In this document: piece by piece, positions 1-8,808 of the stretch
How the letters are laid out: every line of letters begins with the position of its first letter
Position numbering within the stretch: the first letter of the stretch is position 1
DNA from: Streptomyces sp. NBC_00237
GTDB taxonomy: Bacteria > Actinomycetota > Actinomycetes > Streptomycetales > Streptomycetaceae
Assembly: GCF_026342435.1 (NCBI RefSeq)
Contig: NZ_JAPEMT010000003.1
Span: 496,001-560,000 of the forward strand
Direction of reading: 5' to 3'
Length of the DNA: 64,000 bases
Position numbers and translations under genes: made by a program
The notes under the pieces: model-generated
What the model was told of the DNA's origin: nothing
Seen by the model: the letters and a program-made list of their open reading frames with translations, nothing else
Databases searched by the model: none

Positions 1-200
1 TCCACGCCTCGGGCTGATGACTCTCGGCACGTCCAACTCCACTTCCGGGAGGGCGGATTCCCTCCCGCCGCAGATCACGACGGCTCCCCCGAGCGCTTGA
101 GGGCACCGGCTCCGGCCCTCATTGTGGCGGCGCGCTCCCCGCCGCACGCCTGATTCCCGTCATGCGCGCTGTGATCCTGCCGACAGGGCGGACCGGATGA

Positions 201-824
201 TCAGAAGAGATCGGCCAGGCGCTTGCCGACGGTCCAGGCCGTGTCGACGCTGCATACGGCCAGGTCGGGGTCCTGGGCTGCTACCTGCTCGGCGAGCTGC
301 GCCGTGCCGTAGAAGTTGACCCGGTTGCAGAAGACTTCGCGGATGTCGGCGCCGGTGGCGGGTGCGAGGGTGACGGCGGCCGTGGAGGGGCTGACATCGC
401 GAGTGCCGTCGGGGGTGACGGTGAGGGAGATCGGCTCACGGGTGGTGGGGCAGCGCGAAGTGACCGTACTCGCGCGCTCCTTGAAGACAACGGGGAACAT
501 CAGGACGTCCATGGCGCACCAGCCGAAGAGACGGCGTCCGTGGAGCTCCATGGTGTGCGGGTGGCGGTCGTTGAGGGAAACGCCAGCCCCGGTGATGCGG
601 CCGTCCGGGTCGGTCTCCAGGCCGAAGTTCATGGCGTGGAAGCGGTCCAGGACCTGGTCGGCGGGCCAGCCCAGCAGCCGTGCGGCCTCCTGCGGGGTGA
701 GCGGGCCGTGTTCGAGAAGGCCGGCCACCACCTTGGCACCCGCCGCCATGAGTTCAACGCCCTGGGGCGAGGTCCACTTGGCCACCAGTTGGTCGGACAG
801 CTGCTGAACGCGGGCATGCGGCAT
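201..824 (-). CDS. merB: Organomercurial lyase (MerB-like)
   Basis: This 207-residue protein matches the alkylmercury lyase family. MerB cleaves the carbon-mercury bond of organomercurials and passes Hg(II) to mercuric reductase in the cytoplasm. Residues 40-65 form a winged-helix-like segment. The catalytic set is visible: Cys103 and Asp106 in GWCAMD, Cys125, and Cys166 in VFCNRVN. The C103-C166 spacing (63) and C103-D106 spacing (3) equal those of plasmid R831b MerB (C96, D99, C159). The start follows AAAGGACC. No merA, merR, merT or merP lies nearby; the next gene is a sigma-like protein. It could be an active orphan lyase or a MerB-fold protein of other use, but full conservation of the catalytic residues favours lyase chemistry. 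Confidence 0.85.
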   Translation of the reverse strand: MPHARVQQLSDQLVAKWTSPQGVELMAAGAKVVAGLLEHGPLTPQEAARLLGWPADQVLDRFHAMNFGLETDPDGRITGAGVSLNDRHPHTMELHGRRLFGWCAMDVLMFPVVFKERASTVTSRCPTTREPISLTVTPDGTRDVSPSTAAVTLAPATGADIREVFCNRVNFYGTAQLAEQVAAQDPDLAVCSVDTAWTVGKRLADLF

Positions 825-1079
825 TTCGGTCCTTTCGGGCGATCCGTGCTTTTCAGCCTAGGGGACCTGGAACGGCTCGGCGAGCAGGGCGTGGGCACCG
901 TGTTCCGGCTCGACGCGAAGCGCGGACCGACGACGCCGAGCTGCCCGAGTACCGAACCACACCTCCCACGGCGAGGAGCACTGCGACGGGAAGTGGCTGG
1001 TGTTCGACGTGTCCTGACGCATGGGCCCGGCCCGCACCGGGCGCCCAGTCACCTTGTGCCGCTGGTCCACCAGCGACCC

Positions 1080-2570
1080 TCAGGGCTGCGACAGGGCCTT
1101 GCGCACCGCGTCGATACCCAGGGCCAGGTCCGCGTGGAAGCTCTGGTGGAGGTCGAAGTCCCGGGTCATGTCGACGTAGTAGCCGTCCGGCAGGGTCGAC
1201 TCGGCGCGCGAGAGGTCCCTGTTCAGTTCGTCGAGCTGGAGGAGTATCCGGTGGGTGTCGCGCAGGGACTGGGTGAGGGCCTCGGTGAGCGAGCCGCCGG
1301 GCCCGGGGGAGGGGACCTCGCCCGGCCGGTCCGACGCGCGCAGCGCCGCCCGCACCGCCGCTCGCCGGAACTGGGCCAGGGCGAGGGAGGCTTCGATCCC
1401 GTCGTAGGAGACCTCGTTCGTCCAGGGGTCGTCATGGGCGAGGCTCGCCGCAAGGAAGCCGACGCGGCGCGGGACGTCGAGGTCCTTCACCGCGTCGAAC
1501 GTCGGCGCGGCGAGCGCGGCGTCCTGTGCCAGTGCGACCGCGAACGCCCGGGCGTCCTCCGTCGGGAACTCGCCCCTGGTGGCCCGGGTCCCGGACCTCT
1601 CGGCCTCCCGCCGGAACCGCTCCACCTGGAGAGCGAGCACCGCTCCGATACGTACGGCTGCCAGCTCGGCCCAGGGGAACCCGCCGAGGGCAGCCGCGCG
1701 GTCCTGCGCGTCGCACCGGGCGAGACCGGCCGCGTACGCCCGTACCCCGGACGGCGTGGGCTCGGCGAACGAGTGCGGCACCGGTGCGCCGAAGGGCGGC
1801 ACGGGAAGCGTGGAGCCGAGGTTCCACAGTGGCGCCAGGGGGGCGCGATGGGCGGTGGTATTTTCCGTACTCGTACTCGCGGAGTCGTACACCTGGGCCG
1901 TACTCGCGGAGCCGCACACCTCGTCCAGCCCCGCCCGCAGGTCGAGTACGGGATCCAGTGCGGCAGTCAGCTCGCCCAGCAGTTCCGCGAGCCTGACGTC
2001 CGCCCCTGTGGTCCCCTCGGCCCTTCCGGCCCGCAGAATTGCTGATTCCGCTGCGAGCAGCTGGTCGACGTGGCGCAGGGTGCGGTGCACCTTCCGCATC
2101 GACAGGCCCAGCTCGTACCCGATCGCTCCCGGCGCACAGCCCGCCAACCGGAAGGCCGTGACGTCGAGTTGGCGCTCGTTCAGCTCTGTCAGCGGGGCGA
2201 GCGCCACCACGATACGGGCCTGCACCAGGGCGTCGGCGCTGCCCTGCCCCAGCAGGGCGGGCACCGTCCCGCGCACCGGGCGGAGCACCCCGCAGCCGCC
2301 GCCGACGGTCATCCGGCACGTCCAGGACCGCAGCGCCTGAGCGGTCACCACGGGGGTCCTGGCGTCCTTCACGGTCCCCGCCGCGTTCTCGTCCAGCAGG
2401 TCCGTCCACCGGCGGGCAACCGTCATGGCGTCCTGGGCGAGCCGCGCCGCCTCCACGAGGTCCGCGCCCCGCAGCAGCGACAGGGCGACGAGCGGCCCCA
2501 CGTGCGCCCGATAGTAGTCCCCGAAGCCGACTCCGCTGGCGGAGACCGTGTCCGCCGGATCTGATGCCAT
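1080..2570 (-). CDS. Sigma-factor-like DNA-binding protein with unknown C-terminal half
   Basis: 496 residues, ATG start at 2570. Residues about 15-65 resemble ECF sigma region 2 (FGDYYRAHVGPLVAL, then an acidic helix). Residues about 125-180 resemble region 4, a helix-turn-helix after LTELNERQLD with the recognition helix near LGLSMRKVHRTL. The remaining roughly 300 residues match no family I recognise; they are mostly helical and rich in Ala and Leu. Two 23-bp near-identical copies (1872-1894 and 1899-1921, two mismatches) give a Ser/Thr-rich stretch around residues 215-235. The gene lies 107 bp after the LAL regulator gene on the same strand. No anti-sigma partner is visible. A role in transcription is inferred only from the weak sigma resemblance. 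Confidence 0.6.
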   Translation of the reverse strand: MASDPADTVSASGVGFGDYYRAHVGPLVALSLLRGADLVEAARLAQDAMTVARRWTDLLDENAAGTVKDARTPVVTAQALRSWTCRMTVGGGCGVLRPVRGTVPALLGQGSADALVQARIVVALAPLTELNERQLDVTAFRLAGCAPGAIGYELGLSMRKVHRTLRHVDQLLAAESAILRAGRAEGTTGADVRLAELLGELTAALDPVLDLRAGLDEVCGSASTAQVYDSASTSTENTTAHRAPLAPLWNLGSTLPVPPFGAPVPHSFAEPTPSGVRAYAAGLARCDAQDRAAALGGFPWAELAAVRIGAVLALQVERFRREAERSGTRATRGEFPTEDARAFAVALAQDAALAAPTFDAVKDLDVPRRVGFLAASLAHDDPWTNEVSYDGIEASLALAQFRRAAVRAALRASDRPGEVPSPGPGGSLTEALTQSLRDTHRILLQLDELNRDLSRAESTLPDGYYVDMTRDFDLHQSFHADLALGIDAVRKALSQP

Positions 2571-2677
2571 GGCTCAACTCCGTTGGTTTCAGAGCGACTT
2601 GTGCAGTCCGTCGGAACTCAAGGTAGAGGCTCGGCGCGCCGTGACGGAAACCGGCCCGGCACCGGAGAGGCCGTGGG

Positions 2678-5371
2678 TCAGGGCTCAGGCGTCACCAGTG
2701 CCGGGATGTGGCGGAGCTGGGAGCGGCTGGTCACGGCGAGTTTCGCGTACGCGTTGGAGAGGTGGTAGCCGACCGTCCGGGGGCTCAGGTGCAGACGGGC
2801 GGCTATCTCCTTGTTGGTGTGGCCACGGGCCGCGTGGCGGCTGTCCTGGTGCGTCAGGCCCAGACGCGTTCTGGGGGGAGCGGCGGAGGGGTGGCCGTGG
2901 GCGAGTTCGCGTTCGGCGCGGGACTCCCAGGGGGTCGCGCCGAGGGAGCGGAAGATCGTACGGGCCGCTTCCAGTGCCGTACGCGCCTCGGACCTGCGGC
3001 GCAGTCGGCGCAGGCACTCGCCGTGCAGGAGGTGTGCGCGGGCCAGGTTGAAGGGGCGGTGCGGGGTGCGGCCCGCTTCGGCCTCGACCGCCAGCGAGAG
3101 GTGGGCGAGGGCGACCTCCTGGTCCTCGGCGAGGAGGCCCTTGATGCGGTGGGCGGTGACCCGGGCAGTGCCCGGGTGCGTGCCGCTGCGGTCGGCGTGG
3201 GCCGCGTAGGCGGCACAGAAGGCGCGTACCTCGTCGACGCGTCCGCTCATCTCCGCCGCCTCCGCGACGTCCGCCGCGACCAGCGCCGCCGTGGGCGGGT
3301 GGGCCGCGGGGCCCTTGTCGGCGAGCACCGGGAGCCAGTGGTCGAGGGCCTGCGAGGGGCGGCCCAGGCCGAGTTCGAGCAGGCCGAGGGCGGTGTGCGC
3401 GAGGGCGGTCATGAAGACGCGCGGGTGGGGGGAGAGGAGACGCAGGCCGGTGTCGACGCGGTGGCGGGCGTCGTCCTCGTCGCCGCGCAGGGCGGCGAGC
3501 CAGCCGAGGCTGATCTCGTTGGCCGCCTGGAGGACCACGAGGCCGTGTTCCTGGGACAGCTGGAGGGACTCCCGCAGATGTTCCCCGGCCTGCTGCCAGT
3601 GCCCGGAGAGGATCTCGGTGGCGGCCAACTCGGTGAGGACCTCGGGCAGTTGGGCCTGGGTCGCGCCCGAGCGGCGCAGCTGTCCTGCGCGGCTGTGGTA
3701 GGAGTCGGCCGCCAGGTCCTCGGTGTCCGTGGACACCGCGTGGTGCGAGGGGACCGGGCCCAGGTCGAACCCGCCGTGCTGCGGGGGGCGCTGCAACTGC
3801 GTGCGCGGCCAGTCGTCGCGGGACGCCGGTACGGGCACGGAGTTCAGGCTCAGCCGGATGCGCTGGGTCAGCTCGGCGGTCAGGTCCTCGCGCCCGGCGA
3901 AGGAGGGGAGACCGTCCGTGAGGGCGGCGATGCCCGCGAAGTCGCCGTGCGACCACAGGGCGCGCACGGCCAGATGCAGCGCCCCCGCCGCGTACTCCGG
4001 GTCGGTGGGAGCCAGCAGCAGGCCCGCTTCGACGGCGAGGCGGGCGGCCCGCTCCGCCGAGCCGGTGAAGTACTCCAGCAGCGCGCGCAGGGCGAGCACC
4101 CGGCCGCGTACGGGAGCCGGGGCCGGAGCCGGGTCGATGCGGGACAGCAGTTCGCGCACCTGGCGGGCGTCGCCCGCGAGCCACGCGGTGTGCGCCGCCT
4201 TCGCCAGGCGCAGCGACCGGTCGGCGGGCTCGGTGGAGAGTTCGGCGGCACGCGTCAGGGCCTGGGACGCCGCGTGCGGGGCGCCGCGCTCCAGGCACCG
4301 TGCGGCGTGCTCGTGCAGGGCGGTGGCGACGTCGTCGTCCGGGTCGGTGAGGACGGCCGCCCGGTGCCACACCCGCCGCTCCGCCGTGGCGACTTCGGCG
4401 AGCGCCTGGTGGGTGAGCATCCGGCGGACCGGACTGGCCTCCTCGTACACGGTCTGCTGGAGCAGCGGGTGGCGGAACTCGGTGCGGCCCCGGTCGAAGC
4501 GCAGCACCCCCGCGGTGAACGCCTCGTCGAGGCCGCGCGCATCGAGGCCCAGGCGGGCGGCCGCCTTCAGGAGGGTCTCCAGGGGCTCGTGCTGTCCGGC
4601 CGCCGCGAGGAGCAGCATGTCCTGGGCGACGGTGGACAGTTGGCGTACTTCATGGGAGAACACCTGGCCCACCGGAAGGGGACGCGACGCGGAGTGCGGG
4701 GCCGCCGCCTTCGCGGTTTCGAGCAGAGCGAGGGGGTTGCCCCGGGAGACGCGCAGGACATGCTCCACGGTCGCCGGGTCGGCGTCGGGCAGGTGGCGGG
4801 CCACGACGTCGCGTGCCTCGGCGTCGGTGAGCGGGGCGAGGGCGGCGTGCTCCAGGCCCGTGTGCCCGGCGAGGTGGTGCATGCCGGGGCGGGTGGAGAG
4901 GACGGCGGCCACCGGGTGGGCGCGCAGCCGCCGCACGGCGAACAGCAGCGCGTCGCGCGAGTCGCTGTCGAGCCACTGGAGGTCGTCGACGAGCAGCAGG
5001 ACGGGACGGTCTTCGGCGAGGAGGGTGAGCAGTCGGAACAGGGCGGTGGCGACGAGGTAGCGCTCCGCGCGCCCGGTCTCGACGCCGAGCGCGCACTCCA
5101 GTGCGGCCCGCCCGGCCGGGGGCAGCCGGTGCAGTTCCGCGGTGTGCGGCCACAGGAGCTCGTGCAGACCCGAGTAGGGCAGATGGCTCTCGGCGAGGGC
5201 CCCTCGGCAGTCGAGGACGGTCATGCCCTCCGCCAGGTGCGCGGCCCGGTCCAGGAGTGTCGTCTTGCCCGAGCCTGGCTCCCCGACGAACAGGAGGCCG
5301 CCACCGGCGCCCTCCGACGCCCGGGAGAGGACGCGGCGCACCGCGTCCAGCTCCGTCATTCTTCCGATCAT
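2678..5371 (-). CDS. LuxR-family ATP-binding (LAL) transcriptional regulator
   Basis: 897 residues from ATG at 5371. An upstream in-frame extension to 5497 is possible, but the MIGRMTEL start sits just before the ATPase domain. The N-terminal AAA/STAND ATPase carries Walker A (GEPGSGKTT, about residues 25-34) and Walker B (VLLLVDDLQWLD, about 120). The middle is TPR-like helical repeats. The C terminus holds a LuxR helix-turn-helix (HTNKEIAARLHLSPRTVGYHLSN). The usual LTPxE lead-in of the HTH is degenerate (LTHQDSR). LAL regulators are large pathway activators that sense small molecules. This one is divergent from the GMC/alcohol dehydrogenase block, so that block is its likely target, by inference. 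Confidence 0.85.
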   Translation of the reverse strand: MIGRMTELDAVRRVLSRASEGAGGGLLFVGEPGSGKTTLLDRAAHLAEGMTVLDCRGALAESHLPYSGLHELLWPHTAELHRLPPAGRAALECALGVETGRAERYLVATALFRLLTLLAEDRPVLLLVDDLQWLDSDSRDALLFAVRRLRAHPVAAVLSTRPGMHHLAGHTGLEHAALAPLTDAEARDVVARHLPDADPATVEHVLRVSRGNPLALLETAKAAAPHSASRPLPVGQVFSHEVRQLSTVAQDMLLLAAAGQHEPLETLLKAAARLGLDARGLDEAFTAGVLRFDRGRTEFRHPLLQQTVYEEASPVRRMLTHQALAEVATAERRVWHRAAVLTDPDDDVATALHEHAARCLERGAPHAASQALTRAAELSTEPADRSLRLAKAAHTAWLAGDARQVRELLSRIDPAPAPAPVRGRVLALRALLEYFTGSAERAARLAVEAGLLLAPTDPEYAAGALHLAVRALWSHGDFAGIAALTDGLPSFAGREDLTAELTQRIRLSLNSVPVPASRDDWPRTQLQRPPQHGGFDLGPVPSHHAVSTDTEDLAADSYHSRAGQLRRSGATQAQLPEVLTELAATEILSGHWQQAGEHLRESLQLSQEHGLVVLQAANEISLGWLAALRGDEDDARHRVDTGLRLLSPHPRVFMTALAHTALGLLELGLGRPSQALDHWLPVLADKGPAAHPPTAALVAADVAEAAEMSGRVDEVRAFCAAYAAHADRSGTHPGTARVTAHRIKGLLAEDQEVALAHLSLAVEAEAGRTPHRPFNLARAHLLHGECLRRLRRRSEARTALEAARTIFRSLGATPWESRAERELAHGHPSAAPPRTRLGLTHQDSRHAARGHTNKEIAARLHLSPRTVGYHLSNAYAKLAVTSRSQLRHIPALVTPEP

Positions 5372-5705
5372 CACCGCGGCGATGATACGGGAACAGGTTG
5401 AATTCTTGACGAGAGCACAACAGAGAGTCGCGGGCGCTGTCCACAACGCGAAACTTTGGCACCCGGTATGGGGCGTTGCACGCTCTTGTGTCCGCACACC
5501 CGATCACAGCCCGTCACGCCCGGTCATGCCCGGTCATGCCGTGGGGCATTGGCCGCCGATCCCGGTCACGGTGACAGATCCGATGACCGATCCGCCGTGC
5601 GCCCGTTCCCGCCACAGTGATCACCGCACGGGCCGATCGGCTCCCCCTGCCGGGCAGGAGGGGACATCGGCGAGCAGTACGGAAGCAGCGGAAAGTGGTA
5701 CAGCC
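5372..5705. promoter_or_regulatory. Divergent promoter region between LAL regulator and GMC oxidoreductase
   Basis: A 334-bp gap between divergent genes contains no convincing ORF. It includes a 10-bp direct repeat, CCCGGTCATG, twice around 5518-5538. It also has an imperfect inverted pair, GAGAGCACAAC near 5411 and GTTGCACGCTC near 5474, that could bind a regulator. No clear -35/-10 pair was found. Confidence 0.4.
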
Positions 5706-7229
5706 ATGAACAGCAGGGACTTCGACAACATCGTGGTGGGCGCCGGTTCGGCCGGTTCCGTCGTCGCGCGGCGGCTGGTCGACGCGGGCCGCAGGGTCCT
5801 CCTCGTCGAGGCGGGCCCGGTCGACGACACCGAGGCGATCCACGACCCCACGGGCTCCATCCAGCTCTGGAACAGCCCCTGGGACTGGGCCTTCCAGACC
5901 GAGCCGCAGACCCACGCCGACGGACGCCGGCTGCCCTGGCCGCGCGGCAGGACCCTGGGCGGCTCCAGCTCGTTCAACGGCATGATCTACGTGCGCGGGG
6001 CACAGGCCGACTACGACTCCTGGGCCTACCGGGGCGCGGCGGGCTGGTCCTGGCGGGACGTGGAGCCGTACTTCCGCCGCATGGAGGACTTCGACGGCGG
6101 CACCGACGGCGGGCGCGGCACGGGCGGACCCCTGCACGTCCAGCGCAACCCCGGCCCGGACGCCCTGGTGCGGTCCTGGGTGGAGGCGGCCCAGCAGTAC
6201 GGCCTGCCGTTCAACGACGACTACAACAGCGGCGACCAGCACGGCGTGAGCTTCACCCAGCACACCATCAAGGACCACCGCCGCCAGTCGACCTGGGTGG
6301 CGTACGGACACGCCGTGCAGGACAGCCCGCTGCTGACCGTGGTCACCGGCGCGCTGGTCACCCGGATCGTGTTCGAGGGCGACCGGGCGGCGGGCATCGC
6401 GTACGTCGTCGACGGACAGGAGCGGATCGCCCGTTCCGCACACGAAGTGGTGCTCTCCGGCGGCGTGTTCGGCACCCCGCAGCTGCTGATGCTGTCCGGC
6501 ATCGGTCCCGCCGAGCACCTGCGGTCCTTCGGGCTGCGGGTCCGGGCGGACCTGCCGGGCGTCGGGCAGAACCTCCAGGACCACTGGTCGGCGCCACTGG
6601 TCTGGAAGGCGAAGCAGCCGCTGCCCGCGTGGGCGGCGCAGGGCTTGGAGGCCCAGTACTTCGCCGCCACCCGGCCGGGGCTCGCCGTCCCCGACGTGCA
6701 GCCGCTGTTCCTGTCGTTCCCCTACCCGGTGCCGGGCGCGGACCTGCCCGAGCACGGCTTCTCGGCGGTCGGCCAGCTCCTGCACCCGTACAGCCGGGGC
6801 GAGGTGCGGCTGCGCTCCGCCGATCCGGCCGCCCCGCTGGTCCTGGACCCGAAGGTGTTCTCCGACCCGCGCGACGTGGAGACCCTCGTCGACAACCTGG
6901 AGCAGCTCCGCGACATCGCGGGGCAGGGCGCGCTCAAGGAGTGGAACGATGGCGAGGTGCTGCCGGGCGAAGGCGTCGCGACCCGTGCCCAGCTCCGCGA
7001 CCACGTCCGCGCCACCGTCGTCTCCGGCCACCACCAGGTCGGCACCGCCCGGATGGGCCTGGACGCGATGTCCGTCGTCGACCCCGAACTGCGCGTGCAC
7101 GGGGTGTCGAACCTGCGCGTCGCCGACGCGTCGGTCATGCCGCACGAGCCCACCGGCAACACGAACGCGCCGAGCATCATGATCGGCGAGAAGGCGGCGG
7201 ACCTGCTGCTGGGCCGCAGCGCGAAGTAG
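5706..7229 (+). CDS. GMC-family FAD-dependent alcohol oxidoreductase
   Basis: 507 residues, starting MNSRDFDNIVVGAG; the longer upstream frame is ignored because the FAD-binding motif begins at residue 9. It has the ADP-binding GAGSAGSVVARRL at the N terminus, the GMC signature region PRGRTLGGSSSFNGMIYVRG (about 80-100), and the C-terminal catalytic HHQVGTARMG with the NTNAPSIMIGEKAA tail. GMC enzymes oxidise alcohols such as choline or long-chain and aryl alcohols to aldehydes using FAD. The next gene is a zinc alcohol dehydrogenase, so the block probably processes an alcohol substrate. No betaine transporter or BetB lies next to it, so choline is not specifically supported. Confidence 0.85.
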   Translation: MNSRDFDNIVVGAGSAGSVVARRLVDAGRRVLLVEAGPVDDTEAIHDPTGSIQLWNSPWDWAFQTEPQTHADGRRLPWPRGRTLGGSSSFNGMIYVRGAQADYDSWAYRGAAGWSWRDVEPYFRRMEDFDGGTDGGRGTGGPLHVQRNPGPDALVRSWVEAAQQYGLPFNDDYNSGDQHGVSFTQHTIKDHRRQSTWVAYGHAVQDSPLLTVVTGALVTRIVFEGDRAAGIAYVVDGQERIARSAHEVVLSGGVFGTPQLLMLSGIGPAEHLRSFGLRVRADLPGVGQNLQDHWSAPLVWKAKQPLPAWAAQGLEAQYFAATRPGLAVPDVQPLFLSFPYPVPGADLPEHGFSAVGQLLHPYSRGEVRLRSADPAAPLVLDPKVFSDPRDVETLVDNLEQLRDIAGQGALKEWNDGEVLPGEGVATRAQLRDHVRATVVSGHHQVGTARMGLDAMSVVDPELRVHGVSNLRVADASVMPHEPTGNTNAPSIMIGEKAADLLLGRSAK

Positions 7230-7278
7230 ACCCAGTCCCGTGCCGTACGCGGTCCGATCCGGCCGAACGGCAGCGAAG

Positions 7279-7301
7279 CCCGGCCCCCGCACCGGGCCGG
7301 G
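7279..7301. terminator. Hairpin after GMC oxidoreductase
   Basis: CCCGGCCC (7279-7286) pairs with GGGCCGGG (7294-7301) around a 7-nt loop, 50 bp after the stop codon. There is no U tract, as is common in streptomycetes. Confidence 0.5.
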
Positions 7302-7360
7302 CGGGGTGGGCGAGCGGGCCCCTGTCGGTCGTCCACCCCACCCCCGAGTCGTCCTCACCT

Positions 7361-7420
7361 GAAGCCGAAGCCGAAGCCGAAGCCGGAGCCGAAGCCGAAG
7401 CCGAAGCCGAAGCCGAAGCC
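7361..7420. repeat. GAAGCC hexamer tandem repeat (10 copies)
   Basis: Ten consecutive 6-bp units GAAGCC, one of them GGAGCC, end about 36 bp before the GTG start of the alcohol dehydrogenase. Read on the plus strand they would encode alternating Glu-Ala, but no gene uses that frame. The tract is a candidate slipped-strand length polymorphism in the leader of the downstream gene. Confidence 0.9.
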
Positions 7421-7455
7421 GAAACCCGCAACCCGAAACCGAAGAAGGCCCCATC

Positions 7456-8568
7456 GTGCCCACCACCGTCACCGCCGCCGTGTCCCGCAAGCCCGGCGAG
7501 GAGTTCCAGATCGAGGAACTGCGACTCGACGACCCCCGCCCCGACGAAGTCCTCGTCCGCTACACGGCGGCCGGACTGTGCCACACCGACCTGGAGGCCG
7601 CCGCCGGGAACCTGCCGACCCCGCACCCGGTGGTCCTCGGTCACGAGGGGGCGGGCACCGTCGAGGCCGTCGGCGCGGCGGTCACCGGCTTCGCACCGGG
7701 CGACCGGGTCGTGCTGAGCCTCGACTCGTGCGGGGTCTGCCCCAACTGCCTTGCCGGGCAGCCCGCTTACTGCGACCACCACGTCCCTCTCAACTTCCAC
7801 TCCCGGCGCGCCGACGGCTCCGTGGGCCTGCGCGACGCATCAGGCGACCCCGTGCACGACCACTTCTTCGGCCAGTCCTCGTTCGCCTCGCACGGCCTCG
7901 CCCACCCCCGGGGCCTGGTCAAGGTCGACGCGGACCTGCCGTTGACCACCCTCGCCCCGCTCGGCTGCGGGCTCATCACCGGGGCGGGCGCCGTCTTCAA
8001 CTCGCTGCGGGTGCGTGCCGGAAGCAGCGTCGCCGTGTTCGGGCTCGGAGCGGTCGGGCTCGCGGCGCTGATGGCCGCCGTCGCCTCCGGGGCGACGCGG
8101 GTCATCGCTGTGGACCGCAACCCCGAACGCCTTTCCCTGGCAACCGAGTTGGGGGCCACCGACGTGATCGACGCCTCCACCGCCGACGCGGCGGAAGCAA
8201 TAAGGGAGCTGACCGCAGGGCGCGGCGTCGACCACAGCGTCGAGTCGACCGGCGTCGTCCCCGTGATGAACGCCGCCGTGTCGGTGCTGGCCCCTCTCGG
8301 CTCCGCCGCCGTCCTCGGCGTCGCGGCGCTCGACGCCGACCTCAGGGCCAACGCCTTCGAACTCCTCAAGGGCCGCACCGTCACCGGCTCCGTCATGGGC
8401 CACCAGGCGCCCGGACTCCTCGTTCCCCGTCTCCTCGACCTGTACCGGTCTGGCCGCTTCCCGCTGGACCGGCTGGTGACCACCTACCCGCTGGCAGACA
8501 TCAACCAGGCGGTCGCCGACGTCAGGGCGGGCTCCACCGTCAAGGCCGTCCTCACCCACCGCGCGTGA
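7456..8568 (+). CDS. Zinc-dependent aryl/primary alcohol dehydrogenase
   Basis: 370 residues with a GTG start preceded by GAAGAAGG. A medium-chain dehydrogenase: catalytic zinc ligands in GLCHTD and GHEGAG (about 38 and 60), a structural zinc loop with four Cys (CGVCPNCLAGQPAYC, about 95-109), and a Rossmann motif GLGAVGLAA (about 195-203) followed by an acidic residue in AVDRNPE that favours NAD+. Family members close to aryl-alcohol dehydrogenase interconvert alcohols and aldehydes in the cytoplasm. It follows a GMC oxidoreductase, with which it may share a substrate class. Substrate identity cannot be read from sequence. Confidence 0.88.
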   Translation: MPTTVTAAVSRKPGEEFQIEELRLDDPRPDEVLVRYTAAGLCHTDLEAAAGNLPTPHPVVLGHEGAGTVEAVGAAVTGFAPGDRVVLSLDSCGVCPNCLAGQPAYCDHHVPLNFHSRRADGSVGLRDASGDPVHDHFFGQSSFASHGLAHPRGLVKVDADLPLTTLAPLGCGLITGAGAVFNSLRVRAGSSVAVFGLGAVGLAALMAAVASGATRVIAVDRNPERLSLATELGATDVIDASTADAAEAIRELTAGRGVDHSVESTGVVPVMNAAVSVLAPLGSAAVLGVAALDADLRANAFELLKGRTVTGSVMGHQAPGLLVPRLLDLYRSGRFPLDRLVTTYPLADINQAVADVRAGSTVKAVLTHRA

Positions 8569-8573
8569 GCACC

Positions 8574-8618
8574 GCCGAAACCCCGCGCAGGAGCCCTGCC
8601 GAAACCCCGCGCAGGAGC
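8574..8618. repeat. 21-bp direct repeat, two copies, period 24
   Basis: Two identical 21-bp copies (8574-8594 and 8598-8618), beginning GCCGAAACCCC, lie just after the alcohol dehydrogenase stop. The remaining bases to 8808 hold no recognisable gene, only a shorter doubled motif, AACCCTTCCCA, near 8772-8793. Confidence 0.85.
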
Positions 8619-8808
8619 ACCGCACGAAACCGCCACCGAAGCGGTGGACCTCACTCGCGAGCGCGGCAGGCACCGAGGTGACCGACACCGCCACCGGCGT
8701 CCTCGCGCAGCGGCTGAACCACCAAGTCCCCTCGCCCCCAACCCAGAACCTTTTCCAGAACTGTCCTCACAACCCTTCCCAAGAACCCTTCCCAGGAACG
8801 GACACACC

